DNA of 64,000 nt from Pseudoalteromonas sp. R3 (GCF_004014715.1 NZ_CP034834.1:620001-684000), one strand, 5' to 3'; positions 46,356 to 56,450 are shown, counted from the stretch's first letter. Numbers and translations are program-made. Notes: generated by a model from the sequence alone, not told the origin.

Positions 46356-46502
46356 AGCAAATGCGTTAAATGTACAAATATTAATGCCAGATGGAATATC
46401 AAATTCCAAAAATCAGCTGCTAGGTGTTTTATGGGCATTCTTTAAATGGATAGACCCTTGATATACTGGTCATATAATAATATGAGGTTAAGGGAGTGAG
46501 AT

Positions 46503-47072
46503 TTGAATATCATAGAGCGTGTCCGGCAGTGTACTTTATGTCGGGGTGAGCTGCCCTTTGAGCCTAGACCTGTGATCCAGGGATTGCCTACAGCCAAAAT
46601 ACTGATTGCGGGTCAGGCCCCGAGTATGACTGTGCACAAAACGGGTAAGCCATTTGATGATGCCAGCGGAAAACGGCTCAGAGATTGGCTGGGGGTCACT
46701 AAAACTCAGTTTTACGATCCTACCTTGTTCGCGATTGTGCCCATGGCCTTTTGTTACCCGGGCAAGGGTAAATCGGGTGATTTGCCTCCTCCTAAAATCT
46801 GTGCGCAAACTTGGCGCGTCCCTTTGCTTGAGGTGTTTGAACAAATTGAATTTACTATATTAATTGGCCAATATGCACAAAGCTATCATTTGACTGATTT
46901 TGTTAACGTGTCACTGGCCGTTTCTGGCTGGCAATCGAGTTTACCCGAGCAGCTAGCATTGCCTCACCCAAGTCCTCGTAATCAATTATGGTTGCGAAAA
47001 CGACCCTGGTTTGAGGCTGATGTGATACCGGCATTAAGAAATCGTGTTCAGGAAGTTTTGGGTGAATTTTGA
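46503..47072 (+). CDS. Uracil-DNA glycosylase family protein
   Basis: The 189-residue protein has a UDG-superfamily core: an N-terminal CTLC pair, ILIAGQAPSMTVHKTGKPFDDASGKRLRDWLG as the catalytic loop region, and a closing LPHPSPRNQLWLRKRPWF with the conserved His-Pro-Ser. The two Cys near the N-terminus could begin a cluster-binding site as in family 4, but the remaining Cys are not obvious. Starts at TTG 46503, with GGGAGTGAGA upstream and no ATG in the right place. Confidence 0.85.
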   Translation: MNIIERVRQCTLCRGELPFEPRPVIQGLPTAKILIAGQAPSMTVHKTGKPFDDASGKRLRDWLGVTKTQFYDPTLFAIVPMAFCYPGKGKSGDLPPPKICAQTWRVPLLEVFEQIEFTILIGQYAQSYHLTDFVNVSLAVSGWQSSLPEQLALPHPSPRNQLWLRKRPWFEADVIPALRNRVQEVLGEF

Positions 47073-47231
47073 ACGTTTTAAGGCCGGAATATTAAAGGAG
47101 TTTGGGACTATAATGTAAACTTTTAGAAAATGAATTAACTCATATGGGTTGCTATTTAGCACTGTATAGCTCATAATTTGGTTTGAGTTAGAATTACAAA
47201 TTTTAACATTTTATATTCAAAGGACTTGAAC

Positions 47232-47597
47232 ATGTTATATAGAATTTCGGGCTGGTCAGCCATCGTTCTCTCTCTGTTGGCTTTATATCCCAGTTACCAA
47301 ACAGGCGCACTATCGGTCATTGGATTTTACCTGGGCTTATTTGCCCTGCTCCTCTCTTCTTTCGCAAGCCACACTGGCAACCTAATCTATTACCGTAGCG
47401 TATTTGTATTTTCTGTACTGAATGTTTTTTTCGTGAATGATGGCACCTGTGTGATGTTATTGGCAGAAAATAATGATTGGGTGTACATAGGATCTATGTA
47501 TGGGATTTTTATTGTAATCAGCAGCATCTGTGGCTTTTTGGTCAATAAAGATAGCTTTTTACTTAATATTGCTCCCAAAATGAAGCGCGCTCGGTAA
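47232..47597 (+). CDS. Small polytopic membrane protein, unknown
   Basis: The 121-residue protein has about four membrane helices (ISGWSAIVLSLLALYP, LSVIGFYLGLFALLLSSFA, YYRSVFVFSVLNVFFV, WVYIGSMYGIFIVISSICGFLV). ATG 47232 is preferred to TTG 47226 because AAAGGAC is 6-8 bp away. No family recognised. Confidence 0.65.
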   Translation: MLYRISGWSAIVLSLLALYPSYQTGALSVIGFYLGLFALLLSSFASHTGNLIYYRSVFVFSVLNVFFVNDGTCVMLLAENNDWVYIGSMYGIFIVISSICGFLVNKDSFLLNIAPKMKRAR

Positions 47598-47714
47598 TCT
47601 CTAAAACCCAAGGCAAACTCCTTAGAAGGGCATTTACAAAATAGTTTTTCGCTTATACACTTGTGGTGGTTTTTAACACAGCCTAACTGATAACGACACA
47701 AGGAGCGGTACTGA

Positions 47715-48005
47715 GTGTTTGTCGTCAACATAACATACACTGTTGAATTGGAGGAAATTGATGCGCATTTACCCGCACATATCCAGTTTTTACAACAGTA
47801 TTATCAGCAAGGTGTGTTTTTAGCATCTGGTAGAAAAGTGCCCAGAACTGGCGGCATGATTTTCGCCAAGGCAACGAGCCAATCTGAGTTAGAAGCAATT
47901 CTACACAACGACCCTTTTTATCTCGCCGGACTGGCGAATTACGAGATCACAGAAATTGAAGTAAGCAAGACTGCCAGTGGTTTATCACAACTGCTAACGC
48001 TATAA
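47715..48005 (+). CDS. YciI-like protein
   Basis: The 96-residue ferredoxin-like protein fits YciI: FVVNITYTVELEEIDAHLPAHIQFLQQYYQQGVFLASGRKVPRTGG, with the His-Asp pair and the Ser-Gly-Arg turn, and IFAKATSQSELEAILHNDPFYLAGLANYEITEIE. Starts at GTG with AAGGAGCG 10 bp upstream. YciI enzymes are small muconolactone-isomerase-like proteins of uncertain substrate. Confidence 0.85.
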   Translation: MFVVNITYTVELEEIDAHLPAHIQFLQQYYQQGVFLASGRKVPRTGGMIFAKATSQSELEAILHNDPFYLAGLANYEITEIEVSKTASGLSQLLTL

Positions 48006-48253
48006 ATCAGCTGATATTTACAGGCTGAACAGAGTACTATGATTGACGTTCATGGCTATGAGCGTAATGCATGGTGTATTAGCAGGGTGTCCACACGCCA
48101 GTTTTGGTACTTCGATATCATTTCAAGTTATCCCATTTTTGTGCTTTGCATGATATCCCTGCTGCGGCTTTCTCTGTCCGGCTGACAACGACTGTGCGTT
48201 GGTTACTCTGCCTTACATTTTTTGTTTAAAAGGAATCTACAACGGAGAATATT

Positions 48254-49056
48254 ATGGCCAGACTAGACAATAAAATAGCCCTTGTAACAGGTGCTGCCCG
48301 GGGATTGGCGCGGCGATCGCGACATGCTTTATTGAGCAAGGAGCAGTCGTTATTGTTACAGATAAAAACGCCGAAGAGGCTATGCAACTTTGTGAGAAGC
48401 TGGGTGAAAATGCCTATTTCCTTTCACTTGATGTGTCCGACGAGGTGCAATGGCAAAACGTTGAGCGTTTTGTCCAAGACCAGTTTGGTCGACTCGATAT
48501 ACTGATCAATAACGCTGGGATCACGGGCTTTTTAGAAACACAGGGGCCACATGATCCTGAACATCTGGATTTGAACAGCTGGCACACAGTACAGCAAACT
48601 AACAGCGATGGTGTGGCATTAGGGTGTAAGTACGGTATTCGTTTGATGAAAGCGTCCAATGCGGCCAGCATTGTGAATATTTCTTCTCGTTCTGGACTTG
48701 TGGGGATCCCGGCTGCCGCCGCCTATGCAGCAAGTAAAGCTGCGGTGCGTAATCATAGCAAATCGGTTGCGTTGTACTGCGCTCAGCAAAATTACCCGAT
48801 CCGCTGTAATTCGGTGCATCCGGGTGCCATTTTAACACCTATGTGGGATGCCATGTTGGGAGAAGGAGAAGCCCGTAATGCAGCTATTGCTGGCATTGCT
48901 GCCGATATCCCGCTTGGCCATATGGGGCGTGCCATAGATGTTGCTTATGCCGTGTTGTATCTCGCATCAGATGAATCTGCTTATGTGACAGGAATTGAAC
49001 TGAACGTAGATGGCGGGATCCTGGCTGGTAGCAGTGCCTCACCTAAATCTAGCTAA
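48254..49056 (+). pseudogene. SDR family oxidoreductase, one frameshift near the start
   Basis: The start reads MARLDNKIALVTGAARG, the NAD-binding start of a classical SDR, then goes out of frame at the G run 48300-48303. Adding one base gives GIGAAIATCFIEQGAVV and joins the remainder: LDVSDEVQWQNVERFVQDQFGRLDILINNAGITGF, the Tyr-x-x-x-Lys as YAASKAA, and a Gly-rich C-terminus GIELNVDGGILAG. The repaired protein is 267 residues, the usual length. Substrate unknown; the family reduces ketones and steroids. An assembly error is likely. Confidence 0.85.
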
Positions 49057-49099
49057 GTAATACGCAGTTCCTTTCCAGGTGGAACGGGCATAAAACCAG

Positions 49100-49127
49100 G
49101 CCGGTATATTACCAATACCGGCTTTAG
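49100..49127 (+). terminator. Hairpin after the SDR gene, possible terminator
   Basis: 8-bp stem GCCGGTAT/ATACCGGC with a 7-base loop, followed by TTTAG. The U-run is short. Confidence 0.4.
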
Positions 49128-49189
49128 TCCTGCGAATTAGTTTGCTAAGCTCAAATTAACAGATGTCACAATTACAAGGAGCCAGGCTT

Positions 49190-49678
49190 ATGTACTGGGG
49201 TTTGATTGTTGTTTTTATTGTGCTGGCTTTTTGGCTGCATAACCGCTACAGCTCTAGCTCAGAGGATTATCCCGCGCTGGAAACAGATCCGAACGATCCC
49301 TTGTTGCTTCAGGCTGTGGCAGACGCTAAAGCGTCATTAGAAGAATTCAAATCACTGTACCGTCAGTTTCCCAAAGATGCGTTTGTCAAATTAGATTTCG
49401 AAAGCGATTGTGGCGTTTCGGAACACCTGGGCGCGCATGTTGAAGGCATAAAAGGCGATGAACTCAGCGTGTTTTTGGTTACCCCTCCTGTGACACATCA
49501 GGGAAAGTTAGCACATAACTATACCTGCCACTTTGATGACATTGAAGACTGGCAGATCACAGATAAAGACGGCAACATCTACGGTGGCTTCACACAACGG
49601 GCGATGTTTGCCATCGCCGAGCGTGAAGGTGTAGAGTTGCCTGCCGAGCTTCAGGAAATGCAAGCAAAGTATGTCTAA
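49190..49678 (+). CDS. DUF2314-like membrane-anchored protein
   Basis: The 162-residue protein has an N-terminal helix (YWGLIVVFIVLAFWLH) and a soluble domain with the DUF2314-like HFDDIEDWQITDKDGNIYGGFTQRAMFAI. DUF2314 domains are of unknown function. ATG 49190 is chosen over an upstream ATG because AAGGAG sits 8 bp before it. It converges with the esterase gene, the stops overlapping. Confidence 0.7.
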   Translation: MYWGLIVVFIVLAFWLHNRYSSSSEDYPALETDPNDPLLLQAVADAKASLEEFKSLYRQFPKDAFVKLDFESDCGVSEHLGAHVEGIKGDELSVFLVTPPVTHQGKLAHNYTCHFDDIEDWQITDKDGNIYGGFTQRAMFAIAEREGVELPAELQEMQAKYV

Positions 49679-50886
49679 AGCGAGCGTTTCTCTGTGGCTG
49701 CAATGACCATTTCATTCAAAAAGTCAGAGACGGTTTTATCTTCGATGTTGTTAGCTTCGAGCAGTGATAGTGCAGTGTTAAAACTAACAACGGCCTGGCT
49801 ATATTGAGCCATTTTCATATATCCCAGCCCCAGGCTTTGATGGGCATAAGCTGACTCTGGATAGAGGGTGGTAAAATAGCTTAGTGTTGCCATTGCCTGT
49901 GTGTTGCGGCCATATTCAAACTGCATGTGTGCCAGATCTGCCAGCGTTGATTGCTGCGCTAGGTATTGTGTTGCATCGCGCTTTGACAGCTTGTTGAAAT
50001 AGGCTTGAACGTTTGCGATATCGCCGTATTTTGCGGTTTGTTCAAGGTCTGGATAAATTAACTCTCGATATAGAAAGGGCAAGCCAGAAAGCATCGACGG
50101 AAAGGCAATACTGCTGTGATCTTCATCAGGTATTATTTTGAATTGCCAACGCAGGCCAGTTGGTGTGTGGCTGTGCAGCTGAGCACTTAAATTCATCATA
50201 TACGCATAGTAGCCTTGACTCTCTTGCTCTCCCAGCGTCAAAAATAGATTGGCGTGATGTGTGCTATAACTTTTTTGACTTTGTGTAACCAGCTGACTGA
50301 TTTGCGCCGTGCTCCACCATGGAGCCGGGCTTGCCAACAGATAGTTGGCAAACAGAGTCGGCTGGTTAAATAGCAAATGCATGCCAAATACCCCAGCGTT
50401 TGAGTGGCCAACAAGGGTTCGAGTTGGGTGGACTGTGTAGTTTTGTTCAACCCAGGGGAACAGCTCGTTTTCTAAAAACAGAGCGAATTTGGGAGCACTC
50501 CCAAATTCCGGAAAATGCTCAGTAATATGAGACTGCATGCGGCCCTGGGCTGGGCCCTGAAGAGGAGGCAGATAATCTCTGACTCTGATTTTTGTTTTTA
50601 CGCCAATCAGAATCACATTTGGAATTTGACGTGTGTTACGTAAGGCGTTTGTGACGCCGACAGCCTGTTCAAAGTAATGCTCCGCATCCAAAATATAGAG
50701 CGTGTGATACCGTGTTTGTGCGTTATAGTTTTTTGGTAAGTGAATAGTTACTTCCCTTTTCTCATCTAAAATATCTGACTCTATAGTAAGTGTCTGTCCT
50801 GTAATCAATGGTGCGACAGAGACTGCTGGTGCAGCGTGTGATTGGGAGAATAGCCCAAGTAAAATAGCGATCAGTAATATGCGCAT
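49675..50886 (-). CDS. Exported alpha/beta-hydrolase esterase with a C-terminal TPR
   Basis: The 403-residue protein has a signal peptide (ILLIAILLGLFSQSHA). An esterase D-type domain carries the TLYILDAEHYF strand, VILIGVKTKIRVRDYLP, and the nucleophile GHSNAGVFGMHL. A closing PDEDHSSIAFPSM His loop precedes a ~100-residue TPR region (YGRNTQAMATLSYFTTLYPESAYAHQSLGLGYMKMAQYSQAV). Ferri-siderophore esterases and feruloyl esterases share this fold; the substrate is unknown. It is divergent from the CadC-like regulator, which may control it. Confidence 0.82.
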   Translation of the reverse strand: MRILLIAILLGLFSQSHAAPAVSVAPLITGQTLTIESDILDEKREVTIHLPKNYNAQTRYHTLYILDAEHYFEQAVGVTNALRNTRQIPNVILIGVKTKIRVRDYLPPLQGPAQGRMQSHITEHFPEFGSAPKFALFLENELFPWVEQNYTVHPTRTLVGHSNAGVFGMHLLFNQPTLFANYLLASPAPWWSTAQISQLVTQSQKSYSTHHANLFLTLGEQESQGYYAYMMNLSAQLHSHTPTGLRWQFKIIPDEDHSSIAFPSMLSGLPFLYRELIYPDLEQTAKYGDIANVQAYFNKLSKRDATQYLAQQSTLADLAHMQFEYGRNTQAMATLSYFTTLYPESAYAHQSLGLGYMKMAQYSQAVVSFNTALSLLEANNIEDKTVSDFLNEMVIAATEKRSL

Positions 50887-51058
50887 AGGTAGATAGTCCT
50901 TTGTTATTGTGTACGAAGCAGCTTAAATGCGAAGTTTGAAGGGGTGAAGTTATAACGGCTGATTTTTCGCTGAATGTTGCTATTGGATTGCAAGCGGATT
51001 TGCTTATGCTTTATTTATCAGTATGATTTATATGCTTTTATTATCTGGTTGGTAAGGA

Positions 51059-53084
51059 ATGGAAAACAAGCAATATAGGCTTGGTCGATACTTTGTTGAC
51101 GTCTCACGCAACGAAATCGTTCAAGGTGATAGCACCGTCTCTGTGCCTCCCAAAGCAATGGAGGTCTTGCATGTGCTTATCCAAAATCAGGGTAAAGTGA
51201 TTGAGTTTACAACCCTGACTGAGCTTGTCTGGCACAACAGAGTCGTGTCACCTAATTCCCTGCAACGGTGTATATCCCAGTTACGCCAAGCATTCGGAGA
51301 AGACAGTAAATCACAAAGTGTGATCCGAACACACGCGCGACGTGGTTATAGTCTGGAGCTGGCTATTGGGGATGGCCCGGCCAGTGTGCCAAAGCGACGA
51401 TATCTGATTTATGTGCTGATCCTGGGTATGCTCATCTTCGCTGGGCTGAGTATAGAAGGTTGGCGAGCAAGCCAAGAAAATTTTGCTAAGGTTGAACTCA
51501 CAGCAAGTACCCCACTGACCAGTAGTGACGGACCAGAGATGTATGGTAGTTTCTCTGCTGACGGTCGCTTTATTGTATTTTTGCGAAGCATAGACGCTTG
51601 CCACAGTCATATCTGGGTTAAAGACCTGGTGCGTGCGCAGACATTTCGCCTTAGCTCGAAACCCGGCGTGTATGGGCGCCCAAGGTGGTCATTGGATAGC
51701 TCACACATTGTGGTTCCCGCTCGTGGTCAGTGTCAGTCAGATTCAAAAGCACAGCTGCGCTGGTCTATCAAACGCTTTAATATGGGTTCTGAACGGTCTC
51801 TGCCACACGGTGGAGACACAATATTAGAGGCAGGTCAGCAACGTGTAGGGAAAGTACTTGGTTTTAAACAAGGAGCCATAACTTTTTTGCAGGAATATAC
51901 AGACAACCAGGTGCGTTTAGCGACTTTTAACCCACAAAACGGGAAGGTTTTGCCCTTGTTCAGCCCCGCGGGGGGTTGATATATGAATATGTCTATCTGC
52001 CAAAGCGTGATCAATTTGTCGTGTTTGTAGTCGACAGTATCAACCAGCACGACATGGTGTTGTTATCGAGTTCGGGTGAGATACTCGCTCAGCATCGTCT
52101 TAAGTTTCCATTTGCAGTTTCAGGTGTTACAGGCGTTGAAGTAAGCATTCACCCGTCCGAGCGTTACCTTATTGCTGACATTGCAGGTAAACTCTATCAC
52201 CTGACCCTGAAGGGGGAATTAAGTTTGCTGCCTGCCCCAACTCGTCATAAGGCATCTGCTCCACATTTTCATCCTGAAGGGCGGTCATTATTGGTAACCG
52301 AGTCTTATGCCGATACCGACATTCGGGTGTTCTCGTTCAAGACAAACTCTGTTGGTGAGCCCGGGCTCTACCCTCAACTGCGCTCAAACCTGAGCGATGA
52401 GGCGGCACGTTTTCAGCCAGGTGGTAAGTTAGTTGCATTTACTTCCACTCGTTCGGGAATCGTCAGGTATGGTTGTCCAATGGGCGGACTAGTTATCCTC
52501 TTGAAGCACCTGATACACCAATGACATCTAGGTTCATAAGCTGGTCTCCTGCGGGAGATGCCCTTGCGGCTGCGACACAAGATGGCGTAATTGTGTACAA
52601 CCTGGAGGGAGGTGCCCGGCATATCCAGACTCAATATCCTGTATTGGAAATTCTGCAATGGTCTGACAAACAGACCCTGCTGGTATTGGTACCAGAGTTA
52701 GGAGCACAGCGGCTTTATCAATTGCATCTTCACAATGGTCGGTTCATGAAAGTGTCAGATCGTGATCTTCTCTGGGCGGTTAGTACACCAAATAAAGAGA
52801 TCGTTGTACTAGATAAAGAGCACAGAATATGGATTGGAGATAAAGAAGTGAGTGGCCTGGCAAAACAGCTGGAGCGACCCTATTTTTCGTTGCACGATGG
52901 CGCACTATATGGCGTTTCTCCTGATAGAAAGCTGTGGCGATATCACTTAGATGATGATGTGCTGAGCGATATTGCACAGCTTCCTGTTGGCGCCCGTTAT
53001 GTCAGTGACGTCAATGGTGAACAGGCGCTGTTGACTTATATGATGCAGCTAAACCGAGAGTTAGTTTCTTTTTCTGTTCAATAA
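51059..53084 (+). pseudogene. CadC/ToxR-type winged-helix regulator with TolB-like propeller, two frameshifts
   Basis: Residues about 1-105 are an OmpR/PhoB-type winged helix (VPPKAMEVLHVLIQNQGKVIEF, RRGYSLEL). One membrane helix follows (YLIYVLILGMLIFAGLSIEGW), then a periplasmic TolB-like propeller (GSFSADGRFIVFLRS, HIWVKDL, SWSPAGDALAAATQD). The frame breaks at the G run 51970-51975 (repair: FSPAGGLIYEYVYL) and at GGG 52455-52457 (repair: TSTRSGNRQVWLSNGRTS). Both repairs add one base and together give 675 residues. Such proteins sense periplasmic signals and act on nearby promoters, here perhaps the divergent esterase. An assembly error is likely. Confidence 0.85.
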
Positions 53085-53088
53085 ATCT

Positions 53089-53568
53089 TTACTGCTCGGC
53101 AAACGCTCTGAGCTCATCACCCGTCAGGCGATAGATGATCCATTCGTCCTGTGGTTTTGCGCCAATACTGTTATAAAAGTCGATGGCGGGTTTGTTCCAG
53201 TCGAGCACTACCCACTCAAAGCGGCCACAGTCTTTTTCCAGAGCCAGCCGGGCCAAAAACTTCATCAATGCTTTGCCCGCGCCCTGCCCGCGCTGATCCT
53301 GAGATACATAGAGGTCTTCCAGGTAAAGGCCATATTTACCCAGCCAGGTCGAATAATTGAAAAAATACACAGCAAAACCAATCGCCTCGCCATCTTGCTC
53401 ACAGATCAGTGCATGGGCACGTACATCGTCACCAAACAGTTTTTGCTCAATGTCAGAAACAGTATTGAGCACAGCATCAGGCTCTTTTTCGTAGACGGCT
53501 AGTTCATTGATAAAGTGTAAAATGGTTGCAGCGTCGCTTTTCTGTGCGTGGCGAATGGTGATACTCAT
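53089..53568 (-). CDS. GNAT family N-acetyltransferase (spermidine/diamine type)
   Basis: The 159-residue protein has the GNAT core: ITIRHAQKSDAATILHFINELAVYEKEPDAVL at the start and LEDLYVSQDQRGQGAGKALMKFLA as the acetyl-CoA loop, then FEWVVLDWNKPAIDFYNSIGA. The overall pattern is that of diamine or thialysine acetyltransferases (SAT-like). The ATG at 53568 is chosen for family fit; the longer frame adds an unlike segment. Confidence 0.9.
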   Translation of the reverse strand: MSITIRHAQKSDAATILHFINELAVYEKEPDAVLNTVSDIEQKLFGDDVRAHALICEQDGEAIGFAVYFFNYSTWLGKYGLYLEDLYVSQDQRGQGAGKALMKFLARLALEKDCGRFEWVVLDWNKPAIDFYNSIGAKPQDEWIIYRLTGDELRAFAEQ

Positions 53569-53669
53569 TGGTAAATGACTTCCAAAGTTGACATGATTGG
53601 GGCCCAGTGTAAGCTCAAATTTTAAATGAATAAAGTGCATAGATTGCACGTGCTAAATGTATATTATTA

Positions 53670-54587
53670 ATGAGCAAACTACCCAATCTAGATCTAAATT
53701 TGCTTAAGCTGTTTGCTGCTCTGTATCAAAATGGTTCTGTCACGCACACTGCTGAGCAACTCAACCTCAGTCAGTCTGCTTGCAGTCATGCACTGACCCG
53801 ACTTAGGGAGCGCCTTGGAGATGAGCTCTTTGTGAGAGTAAACAACCGTATGCTTGCAACAGAGCACGCTCATCAGTTAGCTAAAACGGTGCTGCCCGCT
53901 TTGCAGATGCTTGAGCGAGGGTTACAAGAAGCCAGACCCTTTGATGCCAGTGAAATGCATACATTGACGATTGCAGCCACGGATTATACCGCCTGGTGTT
54001 TGCGGCCCTTTATAACCCACCTGCTCTGCAAATTTGCAAAACTGAACATACGGTTTGTGCAGCTTGAAGAGCGTATTGCTGAGCAGGCACTGGAAGAAGG
54101 TGCTCTGGATCTGGTTTGCGGGTTCGCACATCAGCAGGAGTTTTCTGAGAGCCTGGCACAACTCAACTGGTTTGAAGATGCTTACGTCACAGTCCGCTGT
54201 CAATCTCATCCATGTAGTCAAGCACTTGAATTGAGCGCTTTCCTGGCGTATCCACATATTCTGATTGCTCCCTGGAATGAGCGGCGGGGCATTGTTGATA
54301 AAGCGCTGGCCAAAATCAAGAAATCCAGAACCATCGCGGTGACTACGCCTCACGTGCTGATGGCACCGACTTTGTTACCCGACAGTGATATGCTGCTGAC
54401 TATGCCACAGCGTTATGCTTTGCAGGTATGTGACAGGTTACAGCTCCAACTAGAACCTCCACCGCTATCGGTCCCCAACTATCAGCTAAAGTTATATTGG
54501 CATCGCACCCGTAAGAGCGATCCTAAAATCGTATGGTTTGTGAAGCAGTTTTGCGACTTCCACAACTTGCCCGATACCGAGACGTAG
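53670..54587 (+). CDS. LysR family transcriptional regulator
   Basis: The 305-residue protein has an N-terminal LysR winged helix (LLKLFAALYQNGSVTHTAEQLNLSQSACSHALTRLRERLGDELFVR) and a periplasmic-binding-like effector domain (LTIAATDYTAWCLRP). It is of the NodD/NahR-like class by its SQSACSHAL helix. Targets unknown. A copy of the dispersed motif overlaps its stop codon. Confidence 0.93.
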   Translation: MSKLPNLDLNLLKLFAALYQNGSVTHTAEQLNLSQSACSHALTRLRERLGDELFVRVNNRMLATEHAHQLAKTVLPALQMLERGLQEARPFDASEMHTLTIAATDYTAWCLRPFITHLLCKFAKLNIRFVQLEERIAEQALEEGALDLVCGFAHQQEFSESLAQLNWFEDAYVTVRCQSHPCSQALELSAFLAYPHILIAPWNERRGIVDKALAKIKKSRTIAVTTPHVLMAPTLLPDSDMLLTMPQRYALQVCDRLQLQLEPPPLSVPNYQLKLYWHRTRKSDPKIVWFVKQFCDFHNLPDTET

Positions 54588-54604
54588 TTAGTAAAATACT
54601 GATC
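54586..54604 (-). other. Dispersed GATC-type motif at the end of the LysR gene
   Basis: Reverse strand reads GATCAGTATTTTACTAACT, the same motif as in the array at 43453-43873. It overlaps the stop codon of the LysR gene. Confidence 0.7.
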
Positions 54605-54683
54605 TCTTTATATGAGTGATATACACAGACTTACTTTTCTGAATGATTCAGCAAGGCTATAAATATCAACTGCTTAGTTTGGA

Positions 54684-55618
54684 TCAGGTTTTTACCATAT
54701 TGGTCATATATGCCTGCATATACTCGCAGATAAAGTCGACACTGAGCTTAATATTCGGGAGCTGATACTTGGCGTGTTGGTACACCAAGTTGATTTCCAT
54801 TGTTGGCGTTTTACCTGGCGACAGAATATGGTGCGCTGCGACCGGTGTCACCTTGCCTTCCAGATGCGGTGGGATCAGCCAGTCCGGGGCCAGTAAGAGC
54901 CCTTCCCCCTGTTCAAGTGCATCCAGCAAGGTAGCACTGTCATTGCTGATAAGCACAGGCTGTGTATCGAGCGGCTGCCAGTCGTCGCCCAGGCACACCC
55001 ACCAGGGAACGATCGTATTTTTGTTGCGAAACATAATCGTCGGGCAATCACTAAGTTGCTCGAGAGACCAGTTTGGCGTACCAAATTTAGCATTAAGCTC
55101 ATCAGCGAGCTGGGTTTGAGCCCAGAGTCTAAAGCCGCTGCGGATAAGTGGCCTGGCAATAAGACGTGCGTCATCGACTGGCCCGCCTCTTATCGCCAGG
55201 TCGACCGAGTCTTGACCAAACAGTGCGTATTCATTGGTGTAGTCCAGATCGAGGAGAATGTTGGGAAACTGTTGTCGGAAACGCCTGAACAGTGGAACCA
55301 GCAGCGCCTGGGCCAGACCGGGAGGTGCACTGACTTTTAGCGTGCCGCTTGGATTGTCGAAACTCTGTGAGATCAGTTCGTCAGCGTGAGTTAGTCTGCT
55401 GAGGAGCTCGCTGATATGTTGGTAGTAGATCTGGCCAAGTTCAGTAATACTCACATGGCGGGTAGTCCGCTTGACCAGCTCTACCCCAGCGATGCTTCCA
55501 GATCTTTAATGCGTCTTGAAACGGAAGACGCGGGTACCGAGAACTCCTCGGCAACCGCACTGAAGCTGTTCAATTCAACGACGCGCTTGAAATAGCGCAG
55601 TGCTCTGAGTTTATCCAT
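54684..55618 (-). pseudogene. LysR family transcriptional regulator, one frameshift
   Basis: The N-terminal winged helix (MDKLRALRYFKRVVELNSFSAVAEEFSVPASSVSRRIKDLEASLG) opens at 55618 but runs into a stop. Adding one base in the C run 55484-55487 of the plus strand gives EASLGVELVKRTTRHVSITELGQIYY and joins the effector domain (LKVSAPPGLAQALLVPLFRRFRQQFPNILLDLDYTNEYALFG). The repaired length is 311 residues, normal for LysR. It is divergent from the azoreductase gene with a 143-bp gap, a common regulator-target pairing. An assembly error is likely. Confidence 0.88.
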
Positions 55619-55760
55619 AGTGATCCGAACGGCCATTTATAGCAGTGAATTTAGATTATTTTTGCCATAAAGACAAAACTGATTTGTGTTTAACACACTT
55701 TTTCATAGCACACGAAAACGCAATAATACATGGTGTAGTTAGTTTTAAGTGATGATTTAT

Positions 55761-56384
55761 ATGACAAAACAAGTGCTTATTATAAAGTCTAGCCCAGCAA
55801 ATGAATTCTCCATTTCGAGTGAAATTGCCGACTACCTGCAATCACAATTGCAAAATAAGAATGAAAGCCTGACTTTTACAGTGCGTGACCTTAGCAAAAC
55901 ACCGGCACCGGTTTATGACAATCAGATCCTCAATAGCTTTTATGGTGATCAGGATGCGTTAACAACTGAACAAGCCGCAGTGGCACAGCCGTCATTACTC
56001 TATATTGAAGAGCTGAAACAGGCAGATATCATTGTCTTTGCGTCTCCAATGCATAATTTCAGTGTCACCAGCCTGATGAAAAACTATATTGATCAGATCT
56101 GCCGTTTTGGTCTGACTTTTTCTTATTCAGAGCAGGGACCAACGGGACTGTTGCAAGGAAAACAGGCCGTGATTATCGCCAGTGCGGGTGCCGATATGGC
56201 AATGCCTGAGATGCAAGCTGTCGACTTTCAGGTGCCTTATCTTAAGCAGGTGTTGGGCTTTATCGGCATCTCCGATATTAAGGTGATCACGGCATATGGG
56301 ATCAGTATCCCGCACATTGGCAGTGAAATGGCGACTGAGCGGGCAAAAGCACAGATTGATCAATGGCTGGGTAATGCAGCCTGA
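55761..56384 (+). CDS. azoR: FMN-dependent NADH azoreductase
   Basis: The 207-residue flavodoxin-fold enzyme has a start VLIIKSSPANEFSISSEIADYLQSQL and the FMN/phosphate loop, then ADIIVFASPMHNFSVTSLMKNYIDQICRFGLTFSYSEQGPTGLLQGKQAVIIASAG. It reduces quinones and azo compounds. ATG 55761 follows GTGATG and fits the family start. The divergent frameshifted LysR gene is its probable regulator. Confidence 0.92.
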   Translation: MTKQVLIIKSSPANEFSISSEIADYLQSQLQNKNESLTFTVRDLSKTPAPVYDNQILNSFYGDQDALTTEQAAVAQPSLLYIEELKQADIIVFASPMHNFSVTSLMKNYIDQICRFGLTFSYSEQGPTGLLQGKQAVIIASAGADMAMPEMQAVDFQVPYLKQVLGFIGISDIKVITAYGISIPHIGSEMATERAKAQIDQWLGNAA

Positions 56385-56394
56385 CACTGTCTCA

Positions 56395-56427
56395 GCCAGC
56401 ATTTATGTTAAATTAAACATCGCTGGC
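56395..56427. terminator. Hairpin between convergent azoR and def genes
   Basis: 7-bp arms AGCCAGC/GCTGGCT around a shorter AT stem (ATGTTTAA-like). Weak terminator for either gene. Confidence 0.4.
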
Positions 56428-56450
56428 TAATATCTGGACAGATTGTCGTT

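Noticed and set aside
46284..46502. Small RNA near the Fur site
   Set aside because: No terminator-like hairpin with U-run was found, so an RNA gene is not supported.
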